A stretch of DNA of 64,000 nucleotides from Undibacterium sp. CCC3.4 (lineage in GTDB: Bacteria > Pseudomonadota > Gammaproteobacteria > Burkholderiales > Burkholderiaceae_D), in contig NZ_CP133779.1 in NCBI RefSeq assembly GCF_034347425.1, forward strand, positions 3,100,001 through 3,164,000, in the 5' to 3' direction. Both the position numbers and the translations under genes were made by a program. Positions 35,291 through 42,270 of the stretch are shown piece after piece (within the stretch, counting starts at the first letter, position 1; the number at the start of each line of letters is the position of its first letter). The notes below the pieces were generated by a model. The model was not told the DNA's origin and made no database searches. It worked only from the letters and a program-made list of their open reading frames with translations.

Positions 35291-35506
35291 ATGACACTCT
35301 CTTTACTCTCTCACACTCGATTGCCGCGGCAACACTTGAGCACGCCCGTCGCCATGCGTGCCTTTACCGTCACCGTGATCACCCCAAGGCACTGCTTGCG
35401 CTACACCGCCATCGCACGCTGCAGCGGCGACTGCCTGCTCGCCGCCCTGGAGTGCTTCGACATCGCTGCCGTCAGCGCCCGACCCAGCAGGAGGCTTTAT
35501 GACTGA
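35291..35506 (+). CDS. Unknown small early protein
   Basis: 71 aa from ATG 35291; an upstream GTG at 35222 would lengthen it. It carries ARCSGDCLLAALECFDIAAV and is rich in Arg and Ala. It overlaps the next gene by 8 nt. No family recognised; its conservation in the operon layout suggests a replication or regulation accessory. Confidence 0.6.
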   Translation: MTLSLLSHTRLPRQHLSTPVAMRAFTVTVITPRHCLRYTAIARCSGDCLLAALECFDIAAVSARPSRRLYD

Positions 35507-35753
35507 GCACACTTGGACCTACGCCGAACTCACCCGCGCCGCCGAACAAAAAATCACCCTATGGATGAAGCGCAGCGCCGAAATGGGCCACCACAGCTAC
35601 CCCGCAAAAATCTGCCGAGATTTCGCTTGGGGCGCGCACAGCCTGTGGTTTGAATTGACGGCCGGTTACCAACAGCCAGGCGACGACGAACGCTTGAGCG
35701 CCTTGCAAGCCGTGCCGCAACAAGACGATCAGCAAGACGACCACCCAGAGTAA
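35499..35753 (+). CDS. Unknown early protein, homologous to a fragment at 40286
   Basis: 84 aa with PAKICRDFAWGAHSLWFELT and QQPGDDERLSALQAV and an acidic Gln/Asp tail. A clear homologue is found, broken, at 40286-40456 (SFAWGVYFAWDSLTRGWQ, GDQERLEAL). So this is a conserved gene of this element type and both elements once carried it. Function unknown; it lies directly before the primase-helicase. Confidence 0.7.
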   Translation: MTEHTWTYAELTRAAEQKITLWMKRSAEMGHHSYPAKICRDFAWGAHSLWFELTAGYQQPGDDERLSALQAVPQQDDQQDDHPE

Positions 35754-35757
35754 AGCG

Positions 35758-38430
35758 ATGGACACCTCCCTACACCAAGAAGTCAGCACACGCCTGGCCG
35801 AATTCAATTTCAAGCCGGAACAAAGCGGCATGCTGCGCGGGGGAGTGTGCCCGGCGTGCCAAAAGAAAGAGCTCTACACCAATGCCGACCACCCTTGGGT
35901 ATTACGCTGCGGCCGCCTCAACAATTGCGGCGAGGTGTACCACATCAAAGACCTGTATCCAGACCTGTTTGACAAATGGTCTGAACGCTATCCATCCACA
36001 CCGGAAAACAAGAATCCGCATGCCGCCGCCGACGCCTACCTGCAAATCGGCCGCGGCTTTGATCTGGCCAAACTACGCGGCCTGTACACGCAAGAATACT
36101 ATTACGACAGCAAGCTCAACATCGGCAGTGCCACCGTGCGCTTTTCCCTCGGCAGCGGCTACTGGGAAAGACTGATCGACCAACCCCAGCGCTTCATTAA
36201 AAAGGCGAATTTCAAGTTCGGCATGCACTACCACGGCAGCTGGTGGAAACCGGACCAGATCGACCTACAAGACGTCAAAGAAATCTGGTTAGTCGAAGGC
36301 ATCTTCGACGTCATCGCCTTGATGCACGTCGGAATCCATGCCGTAGCACTGATGTCCTGCAACAACTACCCGGAACAAGCGCTGTCGCAGTTGCAAGCAG
36401 CATGTGGCAACCAGCATTGCACCCTGGTATGGGCCTTAGATGGCGACCCGGCCGGCCGCAACTTCACCAAAAAACACGTAGACCAAGCACGCGCCGCCGG
36501 CTGGAACTGCGCCGCCGCGCAAATCCCACAACGCGGCAAACGCGCCATCGACTGGAACGACGCCTACCAGCGCGACGCCTTAACACCCGACCATATCAAG
36601 ACATACCGCTATCATGGCGCACTACTGATCGCCCCAACCCGCGAAGAAAAAGCCTTGCTGATGTACCTGCACAGCGGCGAGCGCACCGAATTCCACTTTG
36701 ATTTTGGTAACCGCTTGCACTGGTTTCGGCTCGACCTCGAGCACTACAACCGCCTGCGGCTGGAGCAAGACCATTCCGATGACTACCAAACCCTGTCCGA
36801 ATACGACCTGCGCAAAACCGCGCTGGAACAATCGAGCATGGTCAAGGAAATCGCCAACTGCAATCCCAAGGCGCTGTATTTTCAAGAAAACCTGATCACC
36901 GGCGAAAGCTGGTACTACTTCCGCGTCGCCTTTCCCCACGATGGCAAACCGGTTAAAAACACCTTCACCGCCGCCCAAATCGCCAGCGCCGCCGAATTCA
37001 AAAAACGCCTGCTCGGCATGGGGGCCGGCGCGATGTACAGCGGCAGCAGCATCCAGCTTGACCGCATTATGGCCGACCAGTTGTACAACATCCAGCGCGT
37101 CGAGACGATTGATTACATCGGCTACAGCATGGAGCATGCGTGCTATGTGCTCGGCAATGTGGCGATGAAAGGTGGCGTTCTGCATGAGATCAACGGCGAG
37201 GATTTTTTTGATATCGGCAAACTCTCGATCAAGTCACTCAACAAATCGGTCACCCTCAGCATCAAGCGCGACCGCGACGCCTACCGCAGCGACTGGGTCA
37301 ATCTGCTATGGGCCGCATTTGGTGCCAAAGGCCTGGCCGCTCTGACATTCTGGTTCGGCACCCTGTTCGCAGAACAAATCCGCGCCACACAATCCTCGTA
37401 TCCCTTCCTGGAAGTGGTAGGCGAAGCCGGTGCCGGTAAATCAACGCTGATTGAATTTCTGTGGAAACTGTTCGGTCGCAATGGCTACGAAGGCTTTGAT
37501 CCAAGCAAATCGAGTCTGGCGGCACGTGCACGTAATTTCAGCCAGGTATCGTGCCTGCCGGTAGTGCTGATCGAGTCCGACCGCGAACGCATGGGCGAAG
37601 AAAAAAGCCACATCAAATCCTTCGACTGGGACGAACTGAAAACCGCCTACAACGGCCGCAGCACGCGCGCACGCGGCATGGCCACCGGTGGCAATGAAAC
37701 CTACGAGCCGCCATTTCGCGGTGCCATCGTCATCAGCCAGAATAACCCGGTCAATGCCTCCGAAGCGATCCTGTCGCGGATTGTGCATCTGTACTTCGAC
37801 CGCTCGACGCAGACAGCGGCATCGGGCGAAGCCGCCGACGAGCTCAAGTATCTATCCTGCGAAGCGGTGTCGGGCTTCATTCTGGCAGCGACCAAGCGTG
37901 AAAAAGCCGTCATGGCGGAAATAACGGCGAAGACCCGCGACTACCTCAAAGAATTACGCGCCAGCCCCCACGTAAAAATGCCGCGCATCGCCGAAACCCA
38001 CGCGCAAATGCTGGCCATCGCCGACGCCTTGAGCCTGGTGATCAAGCTCACAGACGAACAAAAGACCGCACTCAAGGCGCAAATCGTCACCATGGCCGGA
38101 GAGCGTCAACAAGTCATCAACAACGACCACGTCCTGGTGCAGGAATTCTGGGAAGCATTTGACTACCTCGATGGCGGCGACCTGTCGATACTCAACCACA
38201 GCCGCGACGCCAGCCTGATCGCCGTCAACCTCAACCACTTCCTGCAAGTCGCCACCGAGCGCCGCCAGCAAGTACCGCCGCTGCGCGACCTGAAAAAAGT
38301 CTTAAAAACCAGCAGCCGCCGCAAGTTTGTTGATGTCAAGGTGGTCAATAGCAGCCTGCGCGGTACCCAATCCCAACTCGCCACCCAATCCGGCTCGATG
38401 AAGTGCTGGGTGTTTCAGCGTGAGAAATAA
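35758..38430 (+). CDS. Toprim-domain primase-helicase, replication protein
   Basis: 890 aa. There is an N-terminal zinc ribbon (CPACQKKELY ... CGRLNNCGEVYH). The Toprim domain is at about residues 170-260 (EIWLVEGIFDVIALMHVG, then LVWALDGDPAGRNFTKK with the DxD-type metal site). The C-terminal helicase/ATPase has Walker A EVVGEAGAGKSTLIEF and Walker B-like LPVVLIESD. It probably primes and unwinds phage DNA. It replaces the rolling-circle gpA of P2, so replication is likely of theta type or origin-primed; that is inference. Confidence 0.87.
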   Translation: MDTSLHQEVSTRLAEFNFKPEQSGMLRGGVCPACQKKELYTNADHPWVLRCGRLNNCGEVYHIKDLYPDLFDKWSERYPSTPENKNPHAAADAYLQIGRGFDLAKLRGLYTQEYYYDSKLNIGSATVRFSLGSGYWERLIDQPQRFIKKANFKFGMHYHGSWWKPDQIDLQDVKEIWLVEGIFDVIALMHVGIHAVALMSCNNYPEQALSQLQAACGNQHCTLVWALDGDPAGRNFTKKHVDQARAAGWNCAAAQIPQRGKRAIDWNDAYQRDALTPDHIKTYRYHGALLIAPTREEKALLMYLHSGERTEFHFDFGNRLHWFRLDLEHYNRLRLEQDHSDDYQTLSEYDLRKTALEQSSMVKEIANCNPKALYFQENLITGESWYYFRVAFPHDGKPVKNTFTAAQIASAAEFKKRLLGMGAGAMYSGSSIQLDRIMADQLYNIQRVETIDYIGYSMEHACYVLGNVAMKGGVLHEINGEDFFDIGKLSIKSLNKSVTLSIKRDRDAYRSDWVNLLWAAFGAKGLAALTFWFGTLFAEQIRATQSSYPFLEVVGEAGAGKSTLIEFLWKLFGRNGYEGFDPSKSSLAARARNFSQVSCLPVVLIESDRERMGEEKSHIKSFDWDELKTAYNGRSTRARGMATGGNETYEPPFRGAIVISQNNPVNASEAILSRIVHLYFDRSTQTAASGEAADELKYLSCEAVSGFILAATKREKAVMAEITAKTRDYLKELRASPHVKMPRIAETHAQMLAIADALSLVIKLTDEQKTALKAQIVTMAGERQQVINNDHVLVQEFWEAFDYLDGGDLSILNHSRDASLIAVNLNHFLQVATERRQQVPPLRDLKKVLKTSSRRKFVDVKVVNSSLRGTQSQLATQSGSMKCWVFQREK

Positions 38431-38538
38431 ACCGGTACACAAAAATGAAAAAATTACAAAAAAGAGTGTTGGACCCATGCTGCGGAAGTCGCATGTTTTG
38501 GTTTGATAAACAAAATCCTGTAGTGAACTGAAAGGCAA

Positions 38539-38757
38539 ATGATGAATAATACTGAATTGATGACGCTTGCCGATATCGCCGAAATGCATCAATGTTCAAT
38601 CAGGCATGCACGGGATGTTGTTGTAAAAACACCTGGCTTTCCTGCTGAATCACCTACAAGCAGAGTCAAACATAAGCTCTGGATTCGCGCAGAAGTTAAA
38701 GCATTCGTAACCAGAAAACCCGCAAAATTCCCGCACAATACGATGAATGCCCCTTAG
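38539..38757 (+). CDS. xis: Excisionase / AlpA-like DNA-binding protein
   Basis: 72 aa from ATG 38539, preceded by GAAAGGCA. A MerR/AlpA-type winged HTH is suggested by LMTLADIAEMHQCSIRHARD and KLWIRAEVKAFV. It ends 10 nt before attR, so in the excised circle it lies directly beside int. That position is the usual one for a recombination directionality factor. Confidence 0.72.
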   Translation: MMNNTELMTLADIAEMHQCSIRHARDVVVKTPGFPAESPTSRVKHKLWIRAEVKAFVTRKPAKFPHNTMNAP

Positions 38758-38767
38758 ATAGATGGTT

Positions 38768-38791
38768 TTCGATTCCGGCCTCGGGCACCAA
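38768..38791 (+). repeat. attR core of the prophage, also att of a second element
   Basis: This is an exact copy of 5488-5511, the 3' end of tRNA-Leu. No complete tRNA is formed here. A second integrase gene begins 200 bp to the right in the same orientation as int lies to attL, so this core probably also served a tandem element. Confidence 0.9.
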
Positions 38792-38991
38792 GCACATCTT
38801 TCTCTTCTTCGCGTTTTTCACCGTTTTCCCTTTGAAATCAGTCCCTTACGACGACATTCTGCGCGCCGGTCGGTACGCTTTTCCTTTATTTTCCCCGCCT
38901 TTTTCTACCATCAACTCCCCAGAATTTCCCCACAAACTCCTCATAATATTTTATTATTTCTCGGTAATCAGTTTTGACAAGGAGTGCAGTC

Positions 38992-40014
38992 ATGGCTTCC
39001 ATTACCAAAACAACACGCGGGTGGCGGGTGCAGCTCAGTATCAAGGGAGTACGCGAATCGATCACTTGTGCGACCAAAGCCCAGGCACTCGCTTGGGCCG
39101 CCGAACGCGAAACGGCACTGCGCAACCAGGTCGTCAGCGGCATTGTTGCTGGCAAAACGTTTGAGCAAGCTTGTCGCCGTTACGAGCAAGAAGTTTCCAT
39201 CCATAAGCGTGGTCACCGCTGGGAAGCCCTGCGGCTGGCTGCGCTGTGTGATTTTCAAGTCGACGGAGTGCGGCTCGGCAGCGTGCCGCTGACGCAGATG
39301 CATGCTGAGTTGATCGGTCGCTGGCGCGATCTGCGTCTCAAAGGCACGCCCACTGTGCCGCCGGTCAGCGGCGCCACCATCAATCGTATTCTTAATCTAT
39401 GGTCGCATGTCCTCAGCACTGCGGCAACAGAATGGAAATGGCTCGCCGTCAGTCCGACCGCGGCAGTGCGGCGTCCACAAGCTGCAGCGCATCGCGATCG
39501 CCGACCGACTCAGGATGAGATCGATCGCATCAATGTCTACTGCGGTTTTTACGACGAGCCGATCACCAGCAAGATGCAAGCGGTTGCGTTCTGTTACTTG
39601 TTTGCGATTGAGACGGCAATGCGTCAAGGCGAGTTGTGCGGGCTATACCCGTCGCACATCAACGGTGCTGTCGCGCATTTGCCGATGACGAAGAATGGCA
39701 GCAAGCGCGACGTGCCGTTATCGAAGCGCGCCTTGGAGTTAATCAGCTTTCTGCCGGCGCAGCCGGCGAATGAGCCGCCGTCACCGATTTTCATGCTGTC
39801 GGCGGCCAGTCTCAGTACGTTGTTCCGTAAAGTCTGTGCGGCTTGCTGTATCGAGGACTTGACGTTTCACGATTCGCGTCATGAAGCCATCACTCGGTTG
39901 GCCAAAAAATTGACGGTGCTCGATCTGGCGCGCATGGTCGGCCATAAAGATTTGCGCATGCTGCAAATTTATTACAACGAGACGGCCGCTGAGATGGCGA
40001 CACGATTGGATTGA
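38992..40014 (+). CDS. int: Second tyrosine recombinase next to the att core
   Basis: 340 aa from ATG 38992 with AAGGAG 9 nt upstream. Catalytic residues are Arg (ETAMRQGELCG), His-x-x-Arg (FHDSRHEAI), His (VGHKDLRML) and Tyr (IYYNETA). It appears intact. The layout (att core, then int reading away) copies that at attL, implying that a second element using the same tRNA-Leu site lies to the right. No third att copy was found in the window. Confidence 0.92.
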   Translation: MASITKTTRGWRVQLSIKGVRESITCATKAQALAWAAERETALRNQVVSGIVAGKTFEQACRRYEQEVSIHKRGHRWEALRLAALCDFQVDGVRLGSVPLTQMHAELIGRWRDLRLKGTPTVPPVSGATINRILNLWSHVLSTAATEWKWLAVSPTAAVRRPQAAAHRDRRPTQDEIDRINVYCGFYDEPITSKMQAVAFCYLFAIETAMRQGELCGLYPSHINGAVAHLPMTKNGSKRDVPLSKRALELISFLPAQPANEPPSPIFMLSAASLSTLFRKVCAACCIEDLTFHDSRHEAITRLAKKLTVLDLARMVGHKDLRMLQIYYNETAAEMATRLD

Positions 40015-40017
40015 CCG

Positions 40018-40284
40018 CTACTTTTCTCTATACCGGTCGGCCCATTGAATCACTTCCTTTACCTTGTATAGGGGATGTCCGCGCTCACCTTTGCCAGTTG
40101 GCAGTCGAATCGCCACGGGAAAATCCGACTTGCACACGATGCGTTCACGGACCACGGATTCGCTGCGCTTCAAAAAGCCGGCAACCAAGCGGATATCCCA
40201 TAAATCGACGGATAAAGGTATGCTCGGCTTACTGCGCTCGACCACGGCATCGGCCAAGCGCGCGATCAGTTCTTGTTCGCTCAT
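40018..40284 (-). CDS. Excisionase-like winged-helix protein of element 2
   Basis: 88 aa. The region VAGFLKRSESVVRERIV and HPLYKVKEVIQWADRY reads like an AlpA/excisionase fold with a C-terminal wing. It is convergent with the second integrase (3 nt between stops) and was probably co-transcribed with the broken gene 2 nt upstream. Confidence 0.65.
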   Translation of the reverse strand: MSEQELIARLADAVVERSKPSIPLSVDLWDIRLVAGFLKRSESVVRERIVCKSDFPVAIRLPTGKGERGHPLYKVKEVIQWADRYREK

Positions 40285-40285
40285 G

Positions 40286-40456
40286 TCAGTGCTGCCAATC
40301 GAGTTCGGTCAACGCTTCAAGGCGTTCTTGATCACCCGCTCTTTGCCAGCCGCGTGTCAAGCTATCCCAAGCGAAATAAACGCCCCACGCGAACGACTGA
40401 TGCAGTGAGGCAGCCGCATCGGCACGCCCTTTTTGTTTGGCGATCGCCATCATACT
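40286..40456 (-). pseudogene. 3' fragment of the conserved early gene (homologue of 35499)
   Basis: The last ~55 codons, with SFAWGVYFAWDSLTRGW and GDQERLEALTELDW, match the C-terminal part of the prophage protein at 35499-35753. Upstream the frame runs into IS3-type transposase sequence, so the insertion cut the gene. It shows that element 2 was related to the P2-like prophage. Confidence 0.75.
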
Positions 40457-40461
40457 TCTGA

Positions 40462-41278
40462 TACGTTGAGCAGGTCTGCGTTTTACGAAGCAAAGCGACG
40501 TTTCGCCATACCCAAAGTCTGCAAAGAAAGCGTCCATTTGGAAGCTGCATTCATGGCAATCGATCAGAGTTACGGCAGCCGCCGGATGGTCGCAGCCATG
40601 GCCAACGAAGGCTTCCGGGTCGGACGCACAAGGTGCGCCGTTTGATGCGCCAAGCAGCCTTGAAACCCGTCTGGAAGCGCAAATTCGTCCATACGACAGA
40701 CAGCAAAGCGCGACTTGCCGATTGCCGCCGATGTGCTGAACCGACAGTTCAATCCGGCAGCGCCGAACTTGGCTTACGTCAGCGACATTACCTACATCCG
40801 GACGGGTGCCGGGTGCTTGTATCTGGCCACCGTGCTCGACCTGTATGCGCGCAAAGTGGTCGGATGGGCGATGGCACTGAGCATGCCTGCAAAACTGGTG
40901 TGCGATGCCTTGAACATGGCGATCCAGTAGCGCTGACCGGCAGCCGGACTCATCGTTCATTCCGATCGGGGCAGCCAGTACGCCAGCGAGTTGTATCAGG
41001 AATTCTTGAAGGAAAATGGCTTTGTCTGCAGCATGAGCCGCAAAGGTAATTGCTGGGATAGCGCCGTCGCAGAGCGCTTCTTCCTGAACCTCAAAATGGA
41101 ACGTGTTTGGCAACGCCAATATGCCAACCATGCCGAGGCCAAGGCAGACATCACCGGCTACATCGTCAGCTTCTATAACGGCAAGCGTATCAATTCAGCA
41201 TTGGGCAATCTGCCGCCCACCGTCTACGAACGGAAAATGGCAGCACGAGAACCTATCGTTGTGTCCGAAATGACTTGA
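40462..41278 (+). pseudogene. Decayed IS3-family transposase (OrfB)
   Basis: IS3 OrfB blocks can be followed across frames: SRSAFYEAKRR, YGSRRMVAAMANEGFRVGR, NLAYVSDITYIRTGAG (DDE first Asp), VHSDRGSQYAS (second Asp) and MSRKGNCWDSAVAERFF (Glu). Frame changes lie near 40630 and 40715, and two in-frame stops near 40928-40936 (Gln codons turned into TAG and TGA). No upstream orfA is recognisable. It is non-functional. Confidence 0.85.
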
Positions 41279-41370
41279 TCACCGCAGTCATACTGGGGGA
41301 AGGCCACGCAAATAAAGTATAGGCTCAGGTAGACAATAGGAACTTTTCTGTTTAAGTGGAAAACTGACTG

Positions 41371-41559
41371 TCAAAAATTACCTGATTGCGGGTTTTGATC
41401 ATCTTGTTTAGGTGGATAGTAGGAAGCAATTTCCTCCATGACATCTAATAATTGACCATCTTCATCATATACATGGATAAAAGTCTTCCCATCCTTCACA
41501 TAGGTTTCGGTGTACGTGTTTCCATTAAGCGACTTAATTCTGATCCCTACATTCATCAC
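41371..41559 (-). CDS. Small unknown protein
   Basis: 62 aa starting from ATG 41559 (or the next codon), with a strong RBS AAGGAGAAAGTG directly upstream. It is predicted mostly beta-strand (VGIRIKSLNGNTYTETYV) with an acidic C-terminal part. No family recognised. Confidence 0.55.
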   Translation of the reverse strand: MMNVGIRIKSLNGNTYTETYVKDGKTFIHVYDEDGQLLDVMEEIASYYPPKQDDQNPQSGNF

Positions 41560-41871
41560 TTTCTCCTTGAATTCAAGAAAATTTAGATCGCGAGTTCAAA
41601 TATGAAGTGCAACTGAAGCTTTTTGTGCGCCGAACTTTTGGTGCGGGAGCTAAGGGTAATAGTAGAGATATAGGCATTGTCCATATGGAAAGTATCCGTT
41701 ATCCTGATGAGTTAATTTTAACTAAATCGTCAGTATCTTTTGAAAGTGCATCTGATCGCCTGTGCTTCGAGAACGAGATGTCGTATTTTTAGTGGCTGCT
41801 TTTGATAGATTGCTTGGTGATTCAAATCATTAAATCAGGGGTGAACTTAGCTAGCTATAAAGGAAATTAAA

Positions 41872-42270
41872 TTGATTTGTAAAAAGTGCATCAAAATTTC
41901 TACTCCCGTCCAAGTCGAATTTGCTCATGAGTCCGGAATAGTGAGGACTTTGGAGGGGCCTGTGCATGATGAGCGTGAGGATGCTCTTCCGACTGCTGAG
42001 ACAAAGGAGCATTGGCCAGTTTCAAGATGGCGTTTTGAGCGAACTTATACCGCTGTTGCACCCACTGAATCCGGTAAGCCAGGTGTTTATGTCAAGCTCC
42101 CTATTTTAATTACTGCAACTCAAATCGAAAATCCCCTTTCTGTCGCGATATCGAATCTTCGTGGTGAAATCAACGGCCAGATAGGGGATTGCTTGATTGC
42201 TGAGCCAGAGGGAAATCAGTGGGTGGTGGCTAAAGAAATTTTTGAAAAGACATATCGGGAGATGTTATGA
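41872..42270 (+). CDS. Upstream partner of the TIR-NACHT protein
   Basis: 132 aa from TTG 41872, with AAAGGA 8 nt upstream. It starts with a CKKC motif and carries the segment WPVSRWRFERTYTAVAPTE. It appears to be a small alpha/beta protein. No family recognised. The stop overlaps the next start (ATGA), so the two products are made together and probably work as a unit. AT content is higher than in the housekeeping genes. Confidence 0.65.
   Translation: MICKKCIKISTPVQVEFAHESGIVRTLEGPVHDEREDALPTAETKEHWPVSRWRFERTYTAVAPTESGKPGVYVKLPILITATQIENPLSVAISNLRGEINGQIGDCLIAEPEGNQWVVAKEIFEKTYREML

Larger units (their letters stand above)
5488..38791. mobile_element. P2-like (Peduoviridae-type) prophage, about 33.3 kb
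   Basis: It is bounded by the 24-bp att repeats, with integrase at the left and an excisionase-type gene at the right. All P2 head, lysis and tail functions can be assigned in P2 order: Q, P, O, N, M, L, X, holins, endolysin, Rz/Rz1, R, S, V, W, J, I, H, FI, FII, E/E', T, U, D. The early region differs from P2 itself, with a Toprim primase-helicase and two XRE repressors. Lesions that argue against full function are a stop codon in FI (26003-26005), a truncated dam and a truncated antirepressor. Confidence 0.95.

Noticed and set aside
41607..41792. 61-codon frame from GTG 41607
   Set aside because: No RBS, no recognisable sequence, weak start; kept only as a possibility.
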